Source: Bacillota bacterium
GTDB lineage: Bacteria; Bacillota; Clostridia; Peptostreptococcales; Anaerovoracaceae
DNA: 5,405 nucleotides
Reading direction: 5' to 3'
Assembly (NCBI GenBank): GCA_016284485.1
Contig: JAEEOX010000034.1
Location: forward strand, 1 to 5,405
Shown: piece by piece, positions 1 through 5,405 of the stretch
Numbering within the stretch: the stretch's first letter is position 1
Layout: every line of letters begins with the position of its first letter
The notes under the pieces: model-generated
Database searches by the model: none
What the model saw: only the letters and a program-made list of their open reading frames with translations
What the model was told of the DNA's origin: nothing
Translations under genes and position numbers: made by a program

Positions 1-1311
1 AAGAAGGGAAGCCATTTTGACCTTCCCATCGCAATGGGCATACTGGCAATAACCGGGGCCGTCAGAAATGAAAAGCTGAATGGCAAAGCTTTCATCGGAG
101 AGTTATCTCTTGAGGGAAAACTGATCCCGGTAAGAGGCATACTCCCCATGCTGAAGGGCCTGGGCGATGATATAAGAGAAGTGTATGTGCCTGAAAAGAA
201 CGGCGAGGAAGCGGCTCTTTGCCTCAGAGGCACGGGCAAAAAGGTTGTGGCCGCAGCCATGCTCAAGGATGTGGTGAACAGCCTGAATTCAGCCAGCAGA
301 TCATATTACAGCCTGTCGGATAACAATTATATGAGAAGCACCGGCATGGACTATTCTGATGTGAAGGGCCTTTGGACCGCAAAAGATGCCATAGTCACTG
401 CGGTCGCGGGAGGCCACGGACTTCTCATGATAGGTCCGCCGGGATCGGGAAAGACCATGCTGGCAGAAAGAATCCCCACCATACTGCCGCCGCTCAGCCC
501 GGAGGAACAACTTGAAACGTCGATGATCTATTCAATAAGGGGAGGACTGGACGGCAGTACGCCGCTTATAATGGAGAGACCTTTTGTAAGAGTCACTCCC
601 GGGATGACCGGTGTGAATATTCTGGGAGGAGGAAACGAACCTCTTCCCGGGGAGATGTCCATGGCCCATAACGGCGTTTTTTTTATGGATGAATTCCTGG
701 AATTTGACAGGAGAAAGATCGAAGCCCTGAGGAAACCGCTGGAGGAGAAGAGGATCCTGATGATACGCCGGGGCATGAGCTATTCTTATCCGGCAGACGT
801 GATCTTCATCGCAGCCAGCAATCCCTGCAAGTGCGGATACTTCGGAGATCCGGAAAAGGAGTGCAGGTGCACGCCATATGAACTTGAGGCTTACAGATCA
901 AAGCTTTCCGGACCCCTGGCAGACAGGATCGATATGTCGGTATCAATACAGAGAGTGAGATATGAAAGTCTCTCCGAAGCCGTTTCAGATGACAGCAAGT
1001 CGATGAAGGAAAAAGTTCTGCGAGCCATTGATATGCAGGAGGACAGATTCAGAGGGACAGACATAAAAAGAAACGCCATGATGAACGAGAAGCAGGTCAG
1101 AGAGTTTTGTGCGATAAACAGGGAGGAGAGGGCGTTTCTGGAAAAGATCTACAGAAGGTACAGCCTGAGTCCCAGGAGGTATTACAAACTTCTGAAGATC
1201 GCCCGCACGGCAGCTGACGTGAGGGGGATCAGGGAAATAGATATCACCAGCCTTAACACGGCTGTCAGTTATACAGAGTTTCTTAACACTTACGGTAAAT
1301 TTGGAGAATAG
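1..1311 (+). CDS. comM: ComM/YifB-family AAA+ ATPase (Mg-chelatase-like), 5' end cut by window
   Basis: The frame is open from base 1, and the codons before the first ATG (34) already read KKGSHFDLPIA, the conserved end of the N-terminal ChlI-like domain. ATG 34 is therefore internal and roughly 75-80 N-terminal residues lie outside. The 436 visible residues show, in order: the rest of the ChlI domain (to about 95), the linker motif DYSDVKG, Walker A GPPGSGKT (145-152), Walker B FFMDEF (D230, E231), a CxC-x9-CxC cysteine cluster (276, 278, 288, 290), the GPLADRID arginine motif (R309), and a C-terminal Mg_chelatase_C domain with YYKLLKIARTAAD. Characterised ComM (Vibrio cholerae) is a hexameric helicase that promotes branch migration during natural transformation; that role here is inferred from family. 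Oddity: the usual RPFRxPHH motif reads RPFVRVTPG, without the two histidines. The next gene begins 10 nt after the stop, indicating an operon with dprA. The family call is certain; activity is not shown. Confidence 0.96.
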   Translation, partial: KKGSHFDLPIAMGILAITGAVRNEKLNGKAFIGELSLEGKLIPVRGILPMLKGLGDDIREVYVPEKNGEEAALCLRGTGKKVVAAAMLKDVVNSLNSASRSYYSLSDNNYMRSTGMDYSDVKGLWTAKDAIVTAVAGGHGLLMIGPPGSGKTMLAERIPTILPPLSPEEQLETSMIYSIRGGLDGSTPLIMERPFVRVTPGMTGVNILGGGNEPLPGEMSMAHNGVFFMDEFLEFDRRKIEALRKPLEEKRILMIRRGMSYSYPADVIFIAASNPCKCGYFGDPEKECRCTPYELEAYRSKLSGPLADRIDMSVSIQRVRYESLSEAVSDDSKSMKEKVLRAIDMQEDRFRGTDIKRNAMMNEKQVREFCAINREERAFLEKIYRRYSLSPRRYYKLLKIARTAADVRGIREIDITSLNTAVSYTEFLNTYGKFGE

Positions 1312-1314
1312 GAG
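1310..1314 (+). promoter_or_regulatory. Shine-Dalgarno deciding the start of the DUF5688 gene
   Basis: AGGAG lies 7 nt before ATG 1322 and overlaps the comM TAG stop (1309-1311). It decides the start: the in-frame TTG at 1301 lies upstream of this site and inside comM, and has no site of its own. The overlap with the stop suggests that ribosomes finishing comM feed translation of the next gene. Confidence 0.8.
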
Positions 1315-1321
1315 AAGACCG

Positions 1322-2260
1322 ATGAACCGAGACGAATTTTTTGAAAAGCTTCCGGGTTACGTGGAAGCTGAGATGCTGGAAATGGGGATCACCGACGTAA
1401 GTCTGGAGGAGACCACCGTAACAAAACATAATGACACCGTCCTGCACGGAATTCTGTTCAAAAGGGAGGGGGCATTCGTCGCTCCCACATTCTACATGGA
1501 AGAATTTTACGATGCTTTTGACGGTGAGGCTGATCCGGAGATCGCGGCAAGGCAGATGGTCAGGTCGTACCTGGTCACGGGCAGACCTTGGGTACCGGAA
1601 GGATCCATAGAAATAGATCTTGAACAGAGGGAAGACGAGCTGGGCTTCAGGATCCTTGATATTGAAAAAAACAGAGATTATCTCGACGGCGTACCCTACA
1701 GAAGAATGTGCGGAGATCTGGTCATGATCGCAGACCTGACTCTGGGAGGCACCGGAGAGTGGAGGACCGTGGTCTGCAATGAGATCCTTGAGGACTGTAA
1801 TTATCCGGAAGAGAAGCTTTTTGACAGGGCAATGGAGAACACGGTGAAAAACGACCCGCCTGTCCTAACAGAGATAAGCGATGACATCCATGGAAAGTCG
1901 GAGAACCTTATAGAGATGGACAAGGAAAACTTTCCCAGGGATAAGGTCTATGTCCTGTCCAACACCAGCCGCAGACTGGGGGCGGGGGTGATCTTCTATC
2001 CCGATGTTGCCGGGAAAGTGGCTGATCTTGCCGGAGGATACACTGTGGTCCCCAGTTCCATCCACGAGACCATACTTATACCGGATTCTCTTCAGATACC
2101 GGTCCCGGTCATGCAGTATATGCTTGATGACGCCAACAGCAACGTGGTGGATGCGAAAGAAGTCCTGTCCGACAGGCTTTTCCACGTAGATGAGACAGGA
2201 AAGATGGTTCCCATGATCCGTGCTGAGTACAGAGCAGAACAGATGTCAGGTGTGCAATGA
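1322..2260 (+). CDS. DUF5688 family protein, function unknown
   Basis: Start ATG 1322 is chosen because AGGAG sits 7 nt upstream; this gives 312 residues. The family is recognised from its pattern: an N-terminal block with APTFYMEEFYDAF (P55-Y63 core), a central block with the stretch NRDYLDGVPYRRMCGDLVMIADL, a YVLSN motif (Y210-N214) followed by a GAGVIFYPDV-type strand, and SSIHETILIP (S245-E249 onward), which is the most conserved part of the family as I know it. The protein is acidic, with no signal peptide, membrane segment or obvious nucleotide-binding or nuclease motif, so it is presumably cytoplasmic. No function is established for DUF5688 to my knowledge; it resembles the DUF1444/YtpQ group in general layout, but that link is only an impression. 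It sits 10 nt after comM and overlaps dprA by 4 nt, so it is co-transcribed and probably translationally coupled with both. That suggests, without proving, a job connected to DNA uptake or recombination. Confidence 0.85.
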   Translation: MNRDEFFEKLPGYVEAEMLEMGITDVSLEETTVTKHNDTVLHGILFKREGAFVAPTFYMEEFYDAFDGEADPEIAARQMVRSYLVTGRPWVPEGSIEIDLEQREDELGFRILDIEKNRDYLDGVPYRRMCGDLVMIADLTLGGTGEWRTVVCNEILEDCNYPEEKLFDRAMENTVKNDPPVLTEISDDIHGKSENLIEMDKENFPRDKVYVLSNTSRRLGAGVIFYPDVAGKVADLAGGYTVVPSSIHETILIPDSLQIPVPVMQYMLDDANSNVVDAKEVLSDRLFHVDETGKMVPMIRAEYRAEQMSGVQ

Positions 2261-3108
2261 CTATCATAACCAAGGACGATGACATCTACCCGGGAAAGCT
2301 GCTGGAGATAAAGGATCCTCCGAAGAAACTATATCTTATGGGTAGAAAGGAACTGCTTGACAAAAGATCTGTCGCCATCGTGGGCTCCAGAAAATGCAGT
2401 GAATACGGAAAGATCGTTGCGATGAAGATCGCAGGAGAAGCTGCGATGAACGGATTCTGCGTTATAAGCGGCATGGCTCTTGGAATAGATAATTTTGCTC
2501 ACAGGGGAGCGCTTAAGGTTGGAGGAGACACCATAGCTGTTCTTGGAACGGGCATCGACATCTGTTATCCCAGGCAGCACAGAGATCTGTACGAGAAGAT
2601 CGCATATGAGGGACTCCTTGTGTCTGAACAGGAGCCGGGAACAGGTCCGCAAAAGTACACCTTTCCGCTTAGAAACAGGATCATCGCAGGACTTTCGGAG
2701 GCGGTGATCGTAGTTGAGGCCAGAGCTGACAGCGGCTCACTGATCACGGCGGAACTCGGGATGGATCAGAACAAGCATGTTTTTGCGGTACCCGGAAACA
2801 TCACCAGCATGTTCAGCCTGGGGACCAACAGACTGATATCGGAAGGGGCCCAGATCGTGTCGGTGATAGATGACATTTTCTGCGAGCTGGGCGTGGCTCC
2901 GAAGCTGAGAGAAGAAGATCTGTCGGAACTGGGAAAGGACGAACGAACTGTCTTCGGCATGGTGAAGGAAAACGGCGAGATGTCCATCGACATGCTTTGC
3001 TTCAGAACAGGAAAAGATTTCGTTACTGTCAATACCATAGTTTCCGCCCTGGAGATGAAGGGCTTCGTGGACTACAGAATGGGTAAGGTGATGGCGGTGA
3101 AACTCTGA
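2257..3108 (+). CDS. dprA: DNA-processing protein DprA (Smf), lacking the N-terminal SAM domain
   Basis: DprA binds single-stranded DNA in the cytoplasm and loads RecA during natural transformation. The 283-residue product carries the whole Rossmann-like core: VAIVGSRKCSEYG (39-51), ISGMALGIDNFAHRGAL (70-86), IAVLGTGIDICYPRQH (93-108), SEQEPG (123-128), FPLRNRIIAGLS (136-147), VVEARADSGSLITAELG (152-168) and VPGNI (178-182). Residues about 222-283 look like the C-terminal winged-helix (DML1-like) domain. The chain begins almost directly at the extended segment before the core (DDIYPGKLL), so the N-terminal SAM/HhH region found in many longer DprA proteins is absent; short forms are known in Bacillota. 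The start ATG overlaps the stop of the preceding gene (ATGA at 2257-2260) and has only a weak AGGTG (2248-2252) 4 nt upstream, consistent with translational coupling. No terminator hairpin follows before the next promoter. Confidence 0.96.
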   Translation: MTIITKDDDIYPGKLLEIKDPPKKLYLMGRKELLDKRSVAIVGSRKCSEYGKIVAMKIAGEAAMNGFCVISGMALGIDNFAHRGALKVGGDTIAVLGTGIDICYPRQHRDLYEKIAYEGLLVSEQEPGTGPQKYTFPLRNRIIAGLSEAVIVVEARADSGSLITAELGMDQNKHVFAVPGNITSMFSLGTNRLISEGAQIVSVIDDIFCELGVAPKLREEDLSELGKDERTVFGMVKENGEMSIDMLCFRTGKDFVTVNTIVSALEMKGFVDYRMGKVMAVKL

Positions 3109-3117
3109 CTGCCGCAC

Positions 3118-3147
3118 TTGTATATCCATCGCGTGAAATGATATAAT
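3118..3147 (+). promoter_or_regulatory. Sigma-A promoter with extended -10, upstream of the dipeptidase gene
   Basis: The -35 is TTGTAT (3118-3123), the spacer is 18 nt, and the -10 is a perfect TATAAT (3142-3147) preceded by TG (3139-3140), giving TGATATAAT. Transcription would start near 3154, leaving a leader of about 25 nt. The -10 lies inside a short dyad, ATGAT-ATA-ATCAT (3138-3150), which could be an operator or chance. The promoter separates the dipeptidase gene from the comM-dprA operon. Confidence 0.78.
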
Positions 3148-3165
3148 CATCCTGTCAGCATCATC

Positions 3166-3173
3166 AGGAGGTG
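3166..3173 (+). promoter_or_regulatory. Strong Shine-Dalgarno of the dipeptidase gene
   Basis: AGGAGGTG is a full match to the 16S anti-Shine-Dalgarno, ending 6 nt before ATG 3180. This fixes the start at 3180. The in-frame GTG at 3171 is itself part of the site, and ATG 3189 is too far away. Confidence 0.88.
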
Positions 3174-3179
3174 TTAAAG

Positions 3180-4109
3180 ATGATAAACATGTTTGATCTT
3201 CACGCGGATCTGGCCCTGGCCATTCAGGGACATCAGAATGAGTACGACGGAGCTGTCTTAAGGAATCACTGGCTTCCCATCTGGCAGAAGGGCGGGATCG
3301 GCTGGACCGCAGCCGCCAGCTACTTCGGAGGTGAGGAGGACTGGGAGACCATGAAGGATACCATCCTTCTGGTCAAGAATGACATAAAGGAATCCGGACT
3401 TAAGCAGATTCTTACTCCCGCGGATCTGGATGAAAACGATCCGTGCACTACAGTCGTTATGACAATTGAGGGTATGTGCGGCATAAAGAAGGATCCCGAA
3501 GATTCAGTACAGTGGATGTACGATCAGGGGAACCGCATCGGCTCTCTCTGCTGGAATGATGAGAATGCTCTTGCAACCGGAAACGACGGAGACCCGGCAA
3601 GAGGCCTTACCGACATGGGCAGAGCAGTCATAAGGAAGATGAACCAGCTTCACATGATAGTTGACGTCTCCCATGCCAACGAGAAGACCTTCTGGGACAT
3701 ACTTGATATGTCTGAACTTCCCATCATCGCCTCCCATTCGAACTGCAAGAGAAAGTGCTTCGTGACCCGCAATCTCACAGATCAGCAGATGCTGGCCATG
3801 GCAGAGAAGGGCGGACTGATAGGCATGAACTCCTGCGAGGACTTCATATCAGAAGATCCTGATCTTCAGGATGCGGACCATCTGGCAGAGCACGTTCTGT
3901 ACATGGCGGATCTGGTAGGGCTGGAACACATAGCCTGCGGCTTTGATTTCGGCGGTTACTACTATGAGGAAGACACCGGCAAGGATCTTTTCGGGCCCTG
4001 GCAGGCTCAGAACTTCATCGATGCGCTGATGAGAGCAGGCCTAAGCGAAAAGGACATCCGTGCCATAGCATACGGAAATGCCATGGACTTCCTGAGAAAA
4101 CACCTGTAA
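3180..4109 (+). CDS. M19-family zinc dipeptidase (membrane/renal dipeptidase-like), cytoplasmic form
   Basis: The 309-residue product matches peptidase family M19, binuclear zinc TIM-barrel enzymes that cleave dipeptides, often with relaxed stereospecificity at the C-terminal residue. The expected metal and catalytic residues are present: H8 and D10 in DLHAD, bridging E97 in TIEG, H165 in IVDVSH, H186 in IIASHSN, the RNLTD motif (R197), and D256 in GFDFGG near the C-terminus, followed by YGNAMDFLRKHL in place of the common GGN-LR ending. The second Asp of the family's common GxDFDG is Gly258 here; the first, which I take as the catalytic one, is kept. There is no signal peptide or lipobox, so it should act in the cytoplasm on imported or turnover peptides. 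It has its own promoter and terminator and appears functionally unrelated to the flanking DNA genes. The substrate cannot be read from sequence; a D-amino-acid-containing dipeptide or a role in peptidoglycan peptide recycling is possible. Confidence 0.93.
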   Translation: MINMFDLHADLALAIQGHQNEYDGAVLRNHWLPIWQKGGIGWTAAASYFGGEEDWETMKDTILLVKNDIKESGLKQILTPADLDENDPCTTVVMTIEGMCGIKKDPEDSVQWMYDQGNRIGSLCWNDENALATGNDGDPARGLTDMGRAVIRKMNQLHMIVDVSHANEKTFWDILDMSELPIIASHSNCKRKCFVTRNLTDQQMLAMAEKGGLIGMNSCEDFISEDPDLQDADHLAEHVLYMADLVGLEHIACGFDFGGYYYEEDTGKDLFGPWQAQNFIDALMRAGLSEKDIRAIAYGNAMDFLRKHL

Positions 4110-4132
4110 AAACAGTCTGAAACAGGCATCGT

Positions 4133-4145
4133 AAAAAAATTTTTT
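4133..4145. other. A7T6 tract between dipeptidase stop and terminator
   Basis: Seven A followed by six T lie 24 nt after the dipeptidase stop codon. Such A-tract/T-tract junctions can give intrinsic DNA bending. There is no GC-rich stem before it, so it is not itself a convincing terminator. It may be only AT-rich spacer. Confidence 0.4.
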
Positions 4146-4153
4146 GCAATGAT

Positions 4154-4203
4154 CAGGGATGCTTCTGAGACAGTATAACTGTCTCAGGACCGTCCCTGTT
4201 TTT
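4154..4203 (+). terminator. Intrinsic terminator with a two-part, 18-bp stem
   Basis: CAGGGATG (4154-4161) pairs with CGTCCCTG (4191-4198), with one G-U pair. A symmetric 3x3 internal loop follows (CTT/GAC). Then CTGAGACAGT (4165-4174) pairs perfectly with ACTGTCTCAG (4178-4187) around an ATA loop. TTTTT (4199-4203) follows the stem directly. On the opposite strand the stem is not followed by a T tract, so it terminates only + strand transcription, that of the dipeptidase gene. The stem is longer and more perfect than most simple terminators and may derive from a dispersed palindromic element. Confidence 0.88.
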
Positions 4204-4235
4204 GTCGTGGCGGGAGGGTCTTCAAAAACTTTTTC

Positions 4236-4264
4236 TTGCCAAATCAAAAGTTTACTACTATTAT
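4236..4264 (+). promoter_or_regulatory. Sigma-A promoter of topA
   Basis: TTGCCA (-35, 4236-4241) and TATTAT (-10, 4259-4264) are separated by exactly 17 nt. Immediately upstream lies AAAAACTTTTT (4224-4234), an AT-rich stretch that could act as an UP element. The predicted start near 4271 gives a leader of about 25 nt. topA promoters in several bacteria respond to supercoiling; nothing here proves that. Confidence 0.75.
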
Positions 4265-4286
4265 ATGTCCTTGAAAGAATACACAT

Positions 4287-4291
4287 GGAGG
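4287..4291 (+). promoter_or_regulatory. Shine-Dalgarno of topA
   Basis: GGAGG lies 4 nt before ATG 4296. The spacing is on the short side, but no other start fits: the protein begins MAKKLVIVESPAK, exactly the family N-terminus. Confidence 0.75.
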
Positions 4292-4295
4292 AATC

Positions 4296-5405
4296 ATGGC
4301 AAAGAAACTTGTTATAGTGGAGTCGCCGGCCAAGGCGCACACCATAGGAAAATATCTGGGCTCGACTTACAAGGTCAAGGCTTCGGTAGGTCACGTGAGA
4401 GACCTTCCCAGGAGCAGCCTGGGTATCGACATAGAAAAAGATTTTGAACCCAAGTACATAAACATAAGAGGAAAGGGAGACCTGATCAAGGAACTCAAGA
4501 AGGAAGCCGATGAGGCTGACAAGATCTACCTTGCAACGGACCCTGACCGCGAGGGAGAGTCCATCTCATGGCACCTCTGCCAGATCCTGGGACTGGATCC
4601 CAAGGAACCCGTGAGAGTCACATTCAACGAGATCACCAAGGACGTCATCAAGGAGGCAGTCAAGTCTCCGAGACCCATAGATCAGGACCTGGTGGACTCC
4701 CAGCAGGCCAGAAGGATCGTGGACAGGCTGGTGGGCTACGAGATCAGCCCCATACTCTGGAGAAAGGTGAGAAAGGGCAGCTCCGGCGGAAGAGTCCAGT
4801 CTGCCGTACTCAAGCTTGTATGCGACAGAGAGAGGCAGATCCAGAAGTTCGTCCCCGAGGAATACTGGAACATCTCGGTTCTCTTCGACACCGATCCGGA
4901 ATTCGAAGGCAAGGTCCAGCTGTACAAGGATGTGAAGCTTGAGATCCCCAATGAGGAGAAGGCAAACCAGGTGGAAAGCGACCTGAAAGCAGGTCAGTAC
5001 GTGGTGTCTTCCGTGACTTCCAGAGTGAAGTCGGTCAATCCCTTCAATCCGTACACCACCAGTACTCTTCAGCAGGATGCATCCATCAAGCTCGGCTTCA
5101 CCACATCCAAGACCATGTCCGTGGCCCAGAGACTCTATGAAGGAGTGAACGTCCCGGGAAAGGGCACCACCGGTCTGATCACCTACATGAGGACCGACTC
5201 TGTCAGAGTGTCTGACGATGCCCGCAAGGCCGCATACGCATTCATTTCTGAGAACTATGGCAAGGAATATACTTCCAACAGGACCAGCTCGGTCAACAAG
5301 AATGCGCAGGATGCCCACGAAGCAATCAGGCCCACCAATGTTTTCATCCTTCCCGAAGAGCTCAAGGATGTGGACAAAGATTTCTACAAGCTGTATAAGC
5401 TGATC
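4296..5405 (+). CDS. topA: DNA topoisomerase I (type IA), 3' end cut by window
   Basis: TopA relaxes negative supercoils by cutting one strand through a 5'-phosphotyrosine link and passing the other strand. The frame is open from ATG 4296 to the last base (370 codons, no stop); the family is usually about 690-870 residues, so roughly half is visible. The TOPRIM domain carries E9 in VESPAK, GHVRDLP (32-38) and DPDRE with metal-binding D82, D84 and E86. ARRIVDRLVGYEISPILW (138-155) and GGRVQS (164-169) follow. The active-site tyrosine is Y297 in GLITYMRTDS, with R299 next to it, and AHEAIRPT (340-347) completes the catalytic core. One small departure is SSGGRVQS where most relatives have LSAGRVQS. 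The C-terminal zinc-finger region lies outside. Codons lean to C- and G-ending forms (ATC, ACC, TTC, AAG) more than in the upstream genes, as expected for a well-expressed housekeeping gene. It has its own promoter and follows a terminator. Confidence 0.97.
   Translation, partial: MAKKLVIVESPAKAHTIGKYLGSTYKVKASVGHVRDLPRSSLGIDIEKDFEPKYINIRGKGDLIKELKKEADEADKIYLATDPDREGESISWHLCQILGLDPKEPVRVTFNEITKDVIKEAVKSPRPIDQDLVDSQQARRIVDRLVGYEISPILWRKVRKGSSGGRVQSAVLKLVCDRERQIQKFVPEEYWNISVLFDTDPEFEGKVQLYKDVKLEIPNEEKANQVESDLKAGQYVVSSVTSRVKSVNPFNPYTTSTLQQDASIKLGFTTSKTMSVAQRLYEGVNVPGKGTTGLITYMRTDSVRVSDDARKAAYAFISENYGKEYTSNRTSSVNKNAQDAHEAIRPTNVFILPEELKDVDKDFYKLYKLI

Noticed and set aside
34..36. ATG 34 as the true comM start
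   Set aside because: The codons before it encode KKGSHFDLPIA, conserved family sequence, so the gene starts before the window.
583..612. Frameshift as the cause of the missing His-His motif in ComM
   Set aside because: The frame continues with GGG, PGE and Walker B at the normal spacing, and the other frames through this stretch do not restore a PHH motif.
1301..1303. TTG 1301 as start of the DUF5688 gene
   Set aside because: It lies upstream of the AGGAG at 1310-1314, would overlap comM and has no site of its own; ATG 1322 is ideally spaced.
2329..3150. Several minus-strand frames opposite dprA (2329-2652, 2565-2747, 2737-3150, 2766-3038)
   Set aside because: All are antisense to intact dprA motifs, have no ribosome site or promoter context and no recognisable protein features.
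3171..3173. GTG 3171 as start of the dipeptidase gene
   Set aside because: This GTG is part of the AGGAGGTG Shine-Dalgarno; ATG 3180 is correctly spaced and gives the normal family N-terminus.
4202..4447. 81-residue + strand frame from the terminator T tract into topA
   Set aside because: It has no Shine-Dalgarno, spans the topA promoter and continues out of frame through the topA N-terminus. Nearby + frames at 4568-4942 and 5218-5403 are likewise out-of-frame shadows of topA.
4566..5318. 250-residue open frame on the minus strand, with another at 4736-4951
   Set aside because: It lies entirely antisense to topA, whose + frame has every catalytic motif. The product is low-complexity Gly/Leu/His/Val-rich without a recognisable domain, as expected from the reverse of GC-ending codons.
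1..5405. CRISPR array, tRNA, riboswitch, insertion sequence or phage genes
   Set aside because: No regularly spaced direct repeats, cloverleaf, long structured leader, transposase or phage protein was seen. The leaders before the dipeptidase gene and topA are only about 25 nt, too short for a riboswitch.

Overview
The window looks like chromosomal DNA of a mid-GC Bacillota, most likely a gut-type Clostridia (Lachnospiraceae or Anaerovoracaceae are plausible, but no marker here settles the family). The reasons are strong AGGAGG-type ribosome binding sites, sigma-A promoters, heavy use of AGA/AGG and ATA codons in a GC-balanced background, a DUF5688 gene (a family I know mainly from Clostridia), and the conserved neighbourhood comM(yifB)-dprA-topA. 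All five genes lie on the + strand. The first and last are cut by the window edges.

Region 1 (1-3108) is a tight DNA-processing operon. It starts with the 3' part of comM/yifB (MCM-like AAA+ branch-migration helicase family). A DUF5688 gene follows after 10 nt, with its Shine-Dalgarno overlapping the comM stop. dprA follows with a 4-nt ATGA overlap. ComM and DprA both act on incoming single-stranded DNA in natural transformation, so the DUF5688 protein, of unknown function, is embedded in a two-gene competence/recombination context. The operon promoter is outside the window.

Region 2 (3109-4203) is a single-gene unit. A near-ideal extended -10 sigma-A promoter and a perfect Shine-Dalgarno drive an M19-family (renal/membrane dipeptidase-like) zinc dipeptidase without a signal peptide. 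It ends at a long, unusually perfect hairpin followed by a T tract. No terminator is visible between dprA and this promoter, so operon read-through is possible.

Region 3 (4204-5405) holds a well-formed sigma-A promoter and the first 370 codons of topA (type IA DNA topoisomerase I). All the catalytic motifs reached before the window edge are intact.

I see no CRISPR array, tRNA, rRNA, transposase or phage gene. The points most worth a second look are the DUF5688 gene locked between comM and dprA, the loss of the usual Pro-His-His motif in ComM, and the terminator hairpin, which resembles a dispersed palindromic repeat. I found no clear evidence of an entirely new system.
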